Shown: in pieces, positions 16,401 through 24,176 of the stretch
How the letters are laid out: every line of letters starts with the position of its first letter
Numbering within the stretch: the stretch's first letter is position 1
Origin: Oscillospiraceae bacterium
Lineage (GTDB): Bacteria; Bacillota; Clostridia; Oscillospirales; Oscillospiraceae
Length of the DNA: 60,783 bases
NCBI GenBank assembly: GCA_017435615.1
Contig: JAFSET010000004.1
Span: 1-60,783 of the forward strand
Direction of reading: 5' to 3'
The notes under the pieces: generated by a model
Told to the model about the DNA's origin: nothing
The model's input: only the letters and a program-made list of their open reading frames with translations
Databases searched by the model: none
Translations under genes and position numbers: made by a program

Positions 16401-17781
16401 GCTGCCGTCTGGGATTGACGAAGGTTTGGAACCGGTCCACTTCCCTGCCGTCCTTGATGATCACCGCACCGATCTCAATGATCCGGTCCTCCCGGGAATT
16501 CAGGCCCGTGGTCTCCAAATCGAAGGCCACAAATTCTTCATCCAGGGAGCCGGTCTTATCACCAAATACGGCGCAAATGTCATCTACATCGTTTACATAA
16601 TATCCTTCACAGCCGTAGAGGATCTTGATGGGCTCCCCGGTTCCTGCCACGATGGGCGCACCTTTTTTGCCCTCGATGGTGTGCAGGGCATCGGTAAAGG
16701 ACTGGACACAGCCGTGGTCTGTGATGGCAATGGCCCGGTGGCCCCAGGCAGCCGCCTGCTTGATGGCCGCATCCGTATTGGTCAGCGCATCCATATTGCT
16801 CATCACCGTATGCAGGTGCAGCTCCACACGCTTTGCGCCCTCGGCCTTGTCCTGCCGCTTAGGCATAGAACCGGGCATAATGGCTGTAGGCTGCAAAACG
16901 GTTTCATTATCAAATTTGTTCACAGTCATCCGGCCCTGGACACGCAGCACGCTGCCTACCTTGACCTTTTCCAGAATGGGCTTGGCTTCCTCGTTTTCCA
17001 TAAACCGGTTGACCCGGATGGAGCCGTTATGATCGGTCATATCAAAATTGATCACCCAGGCGTTGCGCTTTTTCAGCTCCTTATGCTCCACGCTGAATAC
17101 ACGGCCCTCCACGATCACGCCGCCCATATCCAGGCTCAGCTCCTGCATGGGAACCGCCGCACCCCGGAAGGGTCTGCCATAGATGGCATCGGGCTGTTCC
17201 TGCTTTTTGGAGTCCTTTTTCCCGGCATCAAACCGGGCTCTGGGCAGCTCCTGCATCAGTTGTCCGCGCATTTTTTCCATAGCGTCGAACAATGCCTGAC
17301 CGCTTAAGTTTTCACCGCTGTGGATCTCAATGGAAACTGTCTTATCAAACCGCTCCTGCAAGGCAGCGGTCACCTTTGGCACGCACTCGTTCAGCTCCTG
17401 CAAACCGTTGCCCAAAAGCTGAATGTGCAAAGTATCCTCCTGCCAGGACCACTGAGCACCGGCCAAAGAGGCTCTTGCCATGGAATTTTGGGCCACGAAC
17501 AGGCCCATCAGCTCCTCAGGCTCTACCTGCCGCAAAAGCTCCGGGGCATATTTAGGAGTTAACATAACACTGTTAAGGTCATAAGCCTCACACACCCCAT
17601 TGCCGATCTGCTCAAGCTCACGCTCCGGTACATACTCCGGCAGACGAAGCTGCACCTGTACCGCCCTGCGTCCGGGATCAATATCCGCAGCGGCAACAGC
17701 CGCCTGAGAAAGCACCGATATCAGGTGCTCAGGCGGCTGGTACAACGAAAACATATTCAAAAAGAATACTGTCTGATCCAT
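13453..17781 (-). CDS. polC: DNA polymerase III alpha subunit, PolC type
   Basis: The Gram-positive replicative polymerase with built-in proofreading. 1442 residues, close to the usual ~1435-1460. Order: N-terminal domain (1-200), OB domain (~215-300), PHP domain starting 'RVELHLHTVMS' (~318), DEDDh 3'-5' exonuclease 'FVAFDLETTGL' (Asp421, Glu423) inserted in PHP, zinc knuckle 'CPNEACKY...CPKCG' (~910-945), and the catalytic palm 'PDIDLNFSGEYQ' (~968-979). Starts at an ATG 6 nt after ispG with TTGAGG overlapping the ispG stop. Last gene of the long pyrH operon. Confidence 0.98.
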   Translation of the reverse strand: MDQTVFFLNMFSLYQPPEHLISVLSQAAVAAADIDPGRRAVQVQLRLPEYVPERELEQIGNGVCEAYDLNSVMLTPKYAPELLRQVEPEELMGLFVAQNSMARASLAGAQWSWQEDTLHIQLLGNGLQELNECVPKVTAALQERFDKTVSIEIHSGENLSGQALFDAMEKMRGQLMQELPRARFDAGKKDSKKQEQPDAIYGRPFRGAAVPMQELSLDMGGVIVEGRVFSVEHKELKKRNAWVINFDMTDHNGSIRVNRFMENEEAKPILEKVKVGSVLRVQGRMTVNKFDNETVLQPTAIMPGSMPKRQDKAEGAKRVELHLHTVMSNMDALTNTDAAIKQAAAWGHRAIAITDHGCVQSFTDALHTIEGKKGAPIVAGTGEPIKILYGCEGYYVNDVDDICAVFGDKTGSLDEEFVAFDLETTGLNSREDRIIEIGAVIIKDGREVDRFQTFVNPRRQLRQQIVELTGITEEMLIDAPDIEQVLPEFLQFVGDRTVVAHNADFDTGFIRTACKEQGIEYPFTSVDTLALSQVLMKQLKQHKLNLIADALNLPEFNHHRAADDAVICGMIMARFVEMLKEKGVTRLEQINTLVSELRAPHRRESGKTEHIVVLAKNQMGLRNLYHLLTDANLKYFKKNPRFLKSRLMELREGLIIGSACENNELFQAIIRGKSDAELHRLASFYDYLEVQPLSNNAFMLRPGKNGKKPMADSEEDLRRFNRTVLRIGDELGKMVVATGDVHFLNPEDEIFRHILLGVKGFDDADKDNPLYFRTTDEMLREFAYLGEDRAYELVITNPNTIADMCETLRPVPHNLFAPKIENSVEDLKALVYGKMHRLYGENPPELIVKRVETELHDIISCNYDVIYMSAQKLVQNSLENGYLVGSRGSVGSSIVAYMSGITEVNSFPPHYRCPNEACKYTTFDVPQGYECGADLPDAVCPKCGTPYAKEGFNIPFETFLGFGGDKVPDIDLNFSGEYQARAHAYCTEMFGKSHVFRAGTIGGVAEKTAFGYVKKYLEERQQHRSAAEMNRLASGCVGVRRTTGQHPGGLVVIPQENEIWDFCPVQHPADDPNSDQITTHFEYHSMEENLLKLDMLGHDDPTMIRMMEDMTGVDAKLIPLDDKKTMSIFTSSKVLGYEDDPILGPTGAVAVPEFNTRFTRGVLLDTKPEKFDFLVRISGYTHGTDVWLGNAKDLIVSGTARVDQTIGCRDDIMIYLISCGLPEKRAFKIMESVRKGRGLPDGAEDEMRTAGVPEWYIGSCKKIKYLFPKAHAVAYVMMAFRIAWFKVYHPLAFYAAYFYRRSQKGGFDVTMMTHGMDMVMANIKAIDGNEDATNKDEDLLTTLEVAYEYYLRGFEFLPIDLYKSHATKFLIEDGKLRPPFVSISGLGESAAWDLMEGREGKEFLSIEEVAAACTKVSKTHIQMLKEAGAFGDLPETSQVSLF

Positions 17782-17787
17782 GATTCC

Positions 17788-18825
17788 TCAAAATTCTTCT
17801 ATTCTCTTGAGCAGTGCCGGCAATAGCTCCTCATAGGGCAGTTTTGCCACCTGCTCGCCTTTTTCAAACAGCATGCCGCAACCATCACCGCCGGCAATGC
17901 CGATATCTGCCTCCCGGGCTTCGCCAGGTCCGTTCACGATACAGCCCATCACCGCCACGGTAATGGGTTTTTCACAATCCTTCAGTGCCTGGTCCACCTG
18001 GTTCACCAGGCCGATCAGGTCGATTTTTGTCCGTCCGCAGGTGGGGCAGGAGATAATATTCACGCCCTCCTTGCGCAGTCCGGCGGCCTTTAAAATATCC
18101 TTGGCCGCATACACTTCCTCCACCGGATCATCCGTCAGGCTGACCCGGATGGTGTCACCGATGCCATCCAACAGCAACGCTCCGATGCCCATGGCGGACT
18201 TCATCAGGCCCATTCTCACCGGGCCGGTTTCCGTGACGCCGATGTGCAGCGGATAGTCGCACCGGCTGCGGAACAGCCGTGCTGCCGCAACCATAGTTGG
18301 CACTGTGGAGGATTTCATCGACACGCAGGTGTCGTAAAAATCATACTTTTCCAACAGCTCCAAGTGCTGGAAGGCACTTTCCACCAGGGCTTCTGCGGTG
18401 GGATGGCCGTATTTTTCCAACAGCTTTTTATCCAGGCTTCCGCCGTTGACACCGATACGGATGGGGATCTTCCGATCCTTGCACACATCTACAACGGCCT
18501 TGACCCGGTCCTCACCGCCGATATTGCCGGGGTTGATGCGGATCTTGGCTGCACCGCCCTCTGCGGCGGCAATGGCCAGCTTATAGTCAAAGTGGATATC
18601 CGCTACCAGCGGCAGCGGTGACTGCTTGCAGATTTCCGCAAAGCTCTGGGCAGCAGCCTTATCCGGCACCGCCAAACGGGCGATCTGACAGCCTGCGGCA
18701 GAAAGCTTGCGAAGCTGCTCCAAACAGCCTTCCACATCGGTGGTTTTCGTATTGAGCATAGACTGGATCGCCACCGGCGAACCACCGCCAATGGGCACAT
18801 TGCCTACAAGTATCCTTCTGGTCAT
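17788..18825 (-). CDS. ispG: 4-hydroxy-3-methylbut-2-enyl diphosphate synthase (flavodoxin-type)
   Basis: Penultimate MEP-pathway enzyme; a [4Fe-4S] protein converting ME-cPP to HMBPP. About 345 residues with 'TRRILVGNVPIGGGSPVAIQSMLNTKT' at the start, a TIM barrel, then the cluster site 'CPTCGRTKIDL' and 'GCIVNGPGEAREADIGIAGG'. The upstream ATG at 18834 is almost on top of the AAAGG motif, so the ATG at 18825 is preferred. Lies between rseP and polC in one operon with dxr, another MEP gene. Confidence 0.97.
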   Translation of the reverse strand: MTRRILVGNVPIGGGSPVAIQSMLNTKTTDVEGCLEQLRKLSAAGCQIARLAVPDKAAAQSFAEICKQSPLPLVADIHFDYKLAIAAAEGGAAKIRINPGNIGGEDRVKAVVDVCKDRKIPIRIGVNGGSLDKKLLEKYGHPTAEALVESAFQHLELLEKYDFYDTCVSMKSSTVPTMVAAARLFRSRCDYPLHIGVTETGPVRMGLMKSAMGIGALLLDGIGDTIRVSLTDDPVEEVYAAKDILKAAGLRKEGVNIISCPTCGRTKIDLIGLVNQVDQALKDCEKPITVAVMGCIVNGPGEAREADIGIAGGDGCGMLFEKGEQVAKLPYEELLPALLKRIEEF

Positions 18826-18837
18826 GATTTTCATCCT

Positions 18838-19905
18838 TTATTTGAAAATAAACAAAACATCCTTAAACATGATCACTGCCATTAAGATCAGCAGCAGGAT
18901 CATACCGCCGGCGTGGATATATCCCTCGATCTTGGGGTTCAGCTTTTTCTTGGTCACTGCCTGAATACCGGTGGTCAGCAGCAGACCCACACAACGGCCG
19001 CCGTCCAGTGCCGGAATGGGCAGCAGGTTCATCACACCCAAATTGATGGCAATAAAGCCGCCAAAATAGACCATATTCAAAATGGCGTCGCCAAAGTTTC
19101 CGGCGGCAGATGCCGTATCGGACATGATCTTCACAATGCCCACAGGGCCGGAGATATCCTTCACACCGGCCTGACCGGTAAAGAGCATTTTCAGGCTGAG
19201 CCACACACTTTGGACGGTGCTGAGGGTACTGTTCCAGGTATAGGGGATCAGGCCCCCTAAGGTCATCTCCTGCGCGCCAAAGGAAAAGCCGTAGCGTTCT
19301 TCCTCTGCGCCTGTCTGCTCGTTTACGAAGGTATGCTTCTGCATGGGGTAATCTTCAAAGCTCAGTTTTTTCCCGTCACGCTCTACCACGATATCCATGG
19401 TCTCGCCGCCAAACTGCAGCAGCAAATTGGCATCGGAGGCGGTGTAGACCTGAAAGCCGTCGATCTTTACAAAACGGTCCGACGCGTGCAGGCCTTCCTC
19501 GGAAACGATGGTACAGCCGGGCTCTACCTCCTCGATCACCGGGACCGTATAGGCCGTGACGGTGGAGAAGAAGATCATCAGCAGCAAAAAGCCTGCGATC
19601 AAATTCATTCCGGAGCCGGCAACCAAAATGATCAGCCGTTTCCACCAGGCTGCCTTTTGGAAGGAATGGGGGTCATCGGTATCTTCGTCCTCACCCTCCA
19701 TGGCGCAGTAACCGCCAATGGGGATGCAGCGAATGGCATACATGGTCTCCCCTTTTTGCTTTTTGAATATAGCAGGTCCCATAAACATGGAAAACTCGTT
19801 TACCCGGACCTTGGACAGCTTGGCAGCAATAAAATGGCCAAACTCGTGAATAAAGATCAACAGGCTAAACAGCAATATGGCGAAAAAGATGCTAAATACA
19901 GTCAT
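18838..19905 (-). CDS. rseP: Site-2 membrane metalloprotease RseP
   Basis: Intramembrane zinc protease. 355 residues: TM1 carries HEFGH (residues ~20-24), with zinc ligands completed by 'NLLPIPALDGGR' in a later TM (~290-302). A PDZ domain lies around 130-200 ('PGCTIVSEEGLHASDRFVKIDGFQV'), and a C-terminal TM is present. In Firmicutes this protein cleaves anti-sigma factors and signal-peptide remnants. Encoded 15 nt after dxr and 3 nt before the annotated ispG region, all one operon. Confidence 0.96.
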   Translation of the reverse strand: MTVFSIFFAILLFSLLIFIHEFGHFIAAKLSKVRVNEFSMFMGPAIFKKQKGETMYAIRCIPIGGYCAMEGEDEDTDDPHSFQKAAWWKRLIILVAGSGMNLIAGFLLLMIFFSTVTAYTVPVIEEVEPGCTIVSEEGLHASDRFVKIDGFQVYTASDANLLLQFGGETMDIVVERDGKKLSFEDYPMQKHTFVNEQTGAEEERYGFSFGAQEMTLGGLIPYTWNSTLSTVQSVWLSLKMLFTGQAGVKDISGPVGIVKIMSDTASAAGNFGDAILNMVYFGGFIAINLGVMNLLPIPALDGGRCVGLLLTTGIQAVTKKKLNPKIEGYIHAGGMILLLILMAVIMFKDVLFIFK

Positions 19906-19920
19906 AGATACTCCCTCGGT

Positions 19921-21072
19921 TTATTTCGAAATACCGGTGCGCACCGCCTGTCTTGCCAAACGGTCTGCCTCCAAAATCTGCTCCAGGGTGGGATTTTTGA
20001 TAAAGGGTACTTCCTCCACCGCCCCGGCAACCAATCTGTAAATATCGTAAAAGCCGATCTTGTCCTCCAAATACAGGGCCACGGCCTCCTCGTTGGCGCC
20101 GTTCATAGCCGGGCAGGCCGTACCGCCGGCCTTTGCACAGGCTCTTGCCAAAGCAAGACAGGGAAAAGCTTCCATATCCGGCGCAGCAAACGCCAAAGTC
20201 GGACAATTCAGAAGATCCAGCTTTTCCACCGGACTGTCGCAGCGGTCCGGATAGGTCATTGCCAACTGAATGGGCAGGCGCATATCCGGTGCGCCAAGCT
20301 GGGCCATCACAGCACCGTCGGTAAACTCCACCATGCTGTGAACAATGGACTGGCGGTGGATCACCACGTCCACCTGCTCCAGGGGCAGATCATACAGCCG
20401 CATGGCTTCGATGACTTCCAGACCCTTATTCATCAGGGTGGCGCAGTCTATGGTGATCTTCGCTCCCATTTTCCAGGTGGGATGGCGCAAGGCATCCGCC
20501 TTGGTCACCTTTTGAAGCTGCTCTACGCGCATGCCGTAAAACGGACCGCCGGAACAGGTCAGGATGATCCGCTTGACCTGTCTGCAATCTAAATTGGGCA
20601 TCAGGCACTGGAAGATAGCCGAATGTTCTGAGTCCACCGGCACGATCTGCGCGCCGTATTTTTTTGCCTCTGCCATCACCAGCTCACCGGCGCAGACCAG
20701 TGTTTCCTTGTTGGCAAGGCCGATGCGCTTTTTCTCACGGATGGCGGCAAGGGTGGGCTTTAAGCCCAGCATCCCCACCACGGCAGTGATCACGCAGTCC
20801 GCCTGAGGCATGGTTGCGGCCCGGATCAGGCCTTCCTCTCCCCAGGCAACCTGCACAGCATCGTCCCCAAGCTCCTTTTGAAGGGCCTCGGCAGCCTGCT
20901 GAGTTGCCATCACCGCCAGCAGCGGACGGTACTTCCGGCACTGCTGCGCCATGCGCTCTGCATTGGTACCGGCGGTCAGCGCCGCTACCGGAATATTTAA
21001 ATGCTCCACAATATCCAATGTTTGGCGGCCTACAGAGCCGGTGGAGCCTAAGATACTAACACATTTAACCAT
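19921..21072 (-). CDS. dxr: 1-deoxy-D-xylulose 5-phosphate reductoisomerase
   Basis: First committed enzyme of the MEP isoprenoid pathway; reduces and isomerises DXP to MEP with NADPH and a divalent metal. 383 residues. 'CVSILGSTGSVGRQTLDIV' is the NADPH-binding N-terminus, 'VPVDSEHSAIFQCL' carries metal/substrate residues, and 'TCSGGPFYG' is the flexible loop region. ATG at 21072 overlaps the cdsA stop by 8 nt and has GCGGAG upstream; a longer frame reads into cdsA. Confidence 0.97.
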   Translation of the reverse strand: MVKCVSILGSTGSVGRQTLDIVEHLNIPVAALTAGTNAERMAQQCRKYRPLLAVMATQQAAEALQKELGDDAVQVAWGEEGLIRAATMPQADCVITAVVGMLGLKPTLAAIREKKRIGLANKETLVCAGELVMAEAKKYGAQIVPVDSEHSAIFQCLMPNLDCRQVKRIILTCSGGPFYGMRVEQLQKVTKADALRHPTWKMGAKITIDCATLMNKGLEVIEAMRLYDLPLEQVDVVIHRQSIVHSMVEFTDGAVMAQLGAPDMRLPIQLAMTYPDRCDSPVEKLDLLNCPTLAFAAPDMEAFPCLALARACAKAGGTACPAMNGANEEAVALYLEDKIGFYDIYRLVAGAVEEVPFIKNPTLEQILEADRLARQAVRTGISK

Positions 21073-21889
21073 AAACGATCTCCGCAATAGGAAGGATCAG
21101 CAGCAGCGCTTCTGTAACCGGACCAACCACGGTCATGGAATCAAAGCGGTCCAAAATGCCGCCGTGACCGGGGATCAGATTGCCATAATCTTTTATACCT
21201 GTCTGCCGTTTGATCACAGAGAAGGTCAGATCACCCAGCACAGAGGCAAGGGAGCCTGCAATGCCGTAGATCATCCCGTACAGGAAATTCACACGGCAAT
21301 CAAAAACCAAATGCAGCACCAGGCCGTAGATCATTACGCCCAGCACCGTGGCAAGCACGCCGCCGATCAGGCCCTCTACTGTCTTCTTGGGACTGATCAC
21401 CGGGGCCAGCTTATGCTTTCCCAGGTAAATTCCGGCAAAATACGCACCGGAATCGGAAACAAAGGCCAGCAAAAAGGGCAGCAGCACATAGGCAGAGCCC
21501 AGCTCCATGCTGCGAATTCGCATAATGGAGCCCAGCAGATAGGGAATCAAAAGTCCACCTGCCATGCACAGCAAAATCTTGTCAAAGGGCAGCTTCGCAT
21601 GGGACAGCAGCATTTCGCCAAACAGCACAAAGCAGAAGCAAAGCGCACCCACATAGCCCCACACATAGGGCATACCAAAGCCGCACCAAATGCAGACCGC
21701 CGCAGCGGCAACCATGGTGTAAACCACCAGCCGGGGATGCTTCAAAAGAGCTGTGCCCCACAAAAGCTCATAGGCCGCCACCGCACTCATCAGTGCCAGC
21801 AACACCGCAGTACACACCGGCGGCAGGAACACCAACACCGCCAAAAGCAGCGGCAGCAACGCCACCGCGGCAATGATCCGTGTTTTCAT
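21065..21889 (-). CDS. cdsA: Phosphatidate cytidylyltransferase
   Basis: Makes CDP-diacylglycerol from CTP and phosphatidic acid at the membrane. 274 residues with about seven membrane spans and the C-terminal signature 'SVIKRQTGIKDYGNLIPGHGGILDRFDS' split here as 'KRQTGIKDYGNLIPGHGG' then 'ILDRFDSM', carrying the metal-binding Asp. Start ATG at 21889 uses the GGAGGTG at the end of uppS, so the two genes are translationally coupled. Confidence 0.96.
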   Translation of the reverse strand: MKTRIIAAVALLPLLLAVLVFLPPVCTAVLLALMSAVAAYELLWGTALLKHPRLVVYTMVAAAAVCIWCGFGMPYVWGYVGALCFCFVLFGEMLLSHAKLPFDKILLCMAGGLLIPYLLGSIMRIRSMELGSAYVLLPFLLAFVSDSGAYFAGIYLGKHKLAPVISPKKTVEGLIGGVLATVLGVMIYGLVLHLVFDCRVNFLYGMIYGIAGSLASVLGDLTFSVIKRQTGIKDYGNLIPGHGGILDRFDSMTVVGPVTEALLLILPIAEIVYG

Positions 21890-21890
21890 A

Positions 21891-22613
21891 TCACACACCT
21901 CCAAAACGGCGGTTGCGCCGATGATACTGCTCAATAGCCTGATCTAAGTGCTCCGGCGCAAAATCCGGCCAAAGCACATCCATAAACACATACTCGGAAT
22001 AGGCAGACTGCCACAGCAGGAAATTGCTGGTCCGCAGCTCGCCGGAGGGGCGAATGATCAGCTCCGGATCGGGCACATCGGCAGAATACAAGTAGCCTGA
22101 GAACCGGGCTTCGTCCAAATCCTCGGGCTTTAAAAGGCCTGCGGCCACATCCCGGGCCGCTTGCTGCGCAGCCTTCACGATCTCATCCCGGCCGCCGTAG
22201 TTTAAGCAGAAATTCACCTGCACATCGTGATAAACACCGGAGGACCGTTCCGCTTCCTCACAGAGCTTTCTCAGCTCCGGAGACAAACGGCTGAGGTCAC
22301 CGAAAAATTTGAAACGCACATGGTTTTTCTCCATATCCGCCAACGCCTCACGCAGGTATGCGCCCAGCAGCTTCATAATTCCTGCCACTTCCTCAGCCGA
22401 ACGCTTCCAGTTCTCTGTGGAAAAGGCATACACCGTCAGGTACTCTACCCCCAGGGTCCGGCAGTAGTTGGCTGTACGGCGGAAAGCCTCCGCGCCAGCG
22501 GCGTGTCCGGCGGTGCGGGGAAGATTGCGCTGCTTTGCCCAGCGGCCATTGCCGTCCATAATAATCGCAATATGGCGCGGGGGACGCAGATTATGTTCCT
22601 GCTGTTTCTTCAT
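21891..22613 (-). CDS. uppS: Isoprenyl transferase (undecaprenyl diphosphate synthase)
   Basis: Condenses isopentenyl diphosphate onto farnesyl diphosphate to make the undecaprenyl carrier for peptidoglycan. 240 residues with 'IAIIMDGNGRWAKQR' (catalytic Asp), 'YAFSTENWKRS', and 'ELIIRPSGELRTSNFLLWQ' followed by 'AYSEYVF'. An AAAGGAA site precedes the ATG. It uses products of dxr/ispG encoded in the same operon. Confidence 0.97.
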   Translation of the reverse strand: MKKQQEHNLRPPRHIAIIMDGNGRWAKQRNLPRTAGHAAGAEAFRRTANYCRTLGVEYLTVYAFSTENWKRSAEEVAGIMKLLGAYLREALADMEKNHVRFKFFGDLSRLSPELRKLCEEAERSSGVYHDVQVNFCLNYGGRDEIVKAAQQAARDVAAGLLKPEDLDEARFSGYLYSADVPDPELIIRPSGELRTSNFLLWQSAYSEYVFMDVLWPDFAPEHLDQAIEQYHRRNRRFGGV

Positions 22614-22635
22614 AACGGCCTGTTCCTTTCAATAC

Positions 22636-22659
22636 TTTGGGGGCGCAAGCGCCCCCAAA
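22636..22659. repeat. Perfect GC-rich hairpin between frr and uppS
   Basis: Arms TTTGGGGGCGC (22636-22646) and GCGCCCCCAAA (22649-22659) with a 2-nt loop, no U-run on the operon strand. Inside an operon this is more likely an mRNA processing/stability or partial-termination element than a full terminator. Confidence 0.6.
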
Positions 22660-22670
22660 TGAGCTGGCAA

Positions 22671-23225
22671 TTAAATTGCCATCAATTCCTTTTCCTTAGC
22701 GGCAAGGGCCTCATCCACCCGCTTGGTGAACTTATCCAGCAGGTCCTGCAGATCCTTCTCTGCCTTTTTCTGATCGTCCTCGGTGATCTCGGACTTTTTC
22801 TTCAGGTTCTTCACATAATCCATGCCGTCACGGCGAATATTACGCATAGCCACCTTGGCATCTTCGGCGTACTTCTTGACCTGCTTGGTCAGCTCCTTAC
22901 GGCGCTCCTCGGTCAGCTGGGGGAACACCAGGCGGATGACACGGCCATCGTTTTGGGGATTGATGCCCAGATCGGAGATCTGAATGGCCTTCTGGATCTC
23001 CTTCAGCAAATTGCCGTCCCAGGGCTGGATCACCAATGTACGGGCATCGGGAGAGGAGATGGTGGCCACGCCGTTTAAGGGTGTCTCCTGGCCGTAATAC
23101 TCCACGGTGATGCGGTCCAAAACCTTGGCGTTGGCACGGCCTGCACGGACGGCGCCGAAGTTATCGGCCAGCACATCCAGGGTCTTTTCCATTTTTCTGC
23201 TGTATTCTGTAAAATCTACACTCAT
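22671..23225 (-). CDS. frr: Ribosome recycling factor
   Basis: Splits post-termination ribosomes together with EF-G. 184 residues, standard length. Motifs 'LDVLADNFGAVRAGRANAKVLDRI', 'YYGQETPLNGVATISSPDARTL', 'GLNPQNDGRVIRLVFPQLTEERR'-type (here 'LGINPQNDGRVIRL'). Good AGGAGG site. 29 nt after pyrH, the usual partner. Confidence 0.98.
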   Translation of the reverse strand: MSVDFTEYSRKMEKTLDVLADNFGAVRAGRANAKVLDRITVEYYGQETPLNGVATISSPDARTLVIQPWDGNLLKEIQKAIQISDLGINPQNDGRVIRLVFPQLTEERRKELTKQVKKYAEDAKVAMRNIRRDGMDYVKNLKKKSEITEDDQKKAEKDLQDLLDKFTKRVDEALAAKEKELMAI

Positions 23226-23254
23226 TGCGATATCCTCCTAAAGTTGTATATAAA

Positions 23255-23971
23255 TTAGTTTTTAACGACAGTTCCAACCTGCTCGCCGCGAACCACCCGG
23301 ACAATGTTATAGGGGTCCTTCAGGGCAAAGCACACAAGGGTCATATTGTTATCCATAGCAAGGGTCATAGCCGTGGAGTCGGTGGCCTTCAGGTGACGGG
23401 CCAGCACTTCATCATAAGTAAGCTCGTCAAATTTTACCGCGCCCGGATCCACATTGGGGTCGGCAGAATAAATGCCGTCCACATTCTTTGCCATCAGCAC
23501 CGCGTCGGCCTCGATCTCAACGCCCCGGAGCACTACACCGGTATCGGTGGAAAAATAGGGGTTGCCGGTGCCGCCGGCAATGATGACCACTTTTCCCTCG
23601 TTGAGGTAACGGTCGGCCGTATCCCGGGTGAAGTATTCGCAGAATTTATTCATCTCCACCGCGCACAGCACACGGGCATCCACGCCGTGCTTTTCCAGGG
23701 CATCCGCCACAGCAATGGAATTCATCACTGTACCCAGCATACCCATGGCATCCGCGTGAGAACGCTGCATCTTGTCTGCACCATCCTTCACACCGCGCCA
23801 AAAATTGCCGGCACCCACCATCAAGCCGACCTGCACACCCATTTCCGTGCAAGTCTTGATGGCCTGGCACACAGAACCAATGATATCAAAATCCAAACCC
23901 CGGCGGGCATCGCCTGCAAGGGCCTCTCCGCTGACCTTCAGCATAATTCTTTTATACTTCAGCGTATTCAC
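23255..23971 (-). CDS. pyrH: UMP kinase
   Basis: Phosphorylates UMP to UDP; bacterial amino-acid-kinase fold. 238 residues with 'RIMLKVSGEALAG', 'VGLMVGAGNFWRG', 'GMLGTVMNSIAVADALEKHGV' and 'VVIIAGGTGNPYFSTDT'. First gene of the pyrH-frr-uppS-cdsA-dxr-rseP-ispG-polC operon, driven by its own promoter at 24013-24041. Confidence 0.98.
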   Translation of the reverse strand: MNTLKYKRIMLKVSGEALAGDARRGLDFDIIGSVCQAIKTCTEMGVQVGLMVGAGNFWRGVKDGADKMQRSHADAMGMLGTVMNSIAVADALEKHGVDARVLCAVEMNKFCEYFTRDTADRYLNEGKVVIIAGGTGNPYFSTDTGVVLRGVEIEADAVLMAKNVDGIYSADPNVDPGAVKFDELTYDEVLARHLKATDSTAMTLAMDNNMTLVCFALKDPYNIVRVVRGEQVGTVVKN

Positions 23972-24012
23972 AGCAAACCACTCTCCTTTTGTAAGGCTGT
24001 CTATCCTTTCCT

Positions 24013-24041
24013 ATTTTAATACAAGACAGCCGAATTGACAA
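24013..24041 (-). promoter_or_regulatory. Promoter of the pyrH-polC operon
   Basis: TTGTCA (24036-24041), 17 nt, TAAAAT (24013-24018) on the minus strand, about 40 nt upstream of pyrH. Confidence 0.8.
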
Positions 24042-24111
24042 CCATAATTTACGATTTTTCTCAAAATGTTTTTAAGAAATTCATAATCTTTTACTTTCGC
24101 AATAAATTCAG

Positions 24112-24140
24112 TTGCAAAAATATTTACGATAGGTTATAAT
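24112..24140 (+). promoter_or_regulatory. Promoter of glnS
   Basis: TTGCAA (24112-24117), 17 nt, TATAAT (24135-24140), 36 nt upstream of the start codon. The same TTGCAA/17/TATAAT form is used for rimP. Confidence 0.82.
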
Positions 24141-24176
24141 GGTCCATTATTTGAGCAAAAAGAGAGGTATTACACG

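Noticed and set aside
13408-17307. Long plus-strand open frames opposite polC (580 and 697 codons).
   Set aside because: They mirror polC codon structure, lack ribosome binding sites and show His/Gly-rich low-information sequence; polC on the minus strand has full domain content.
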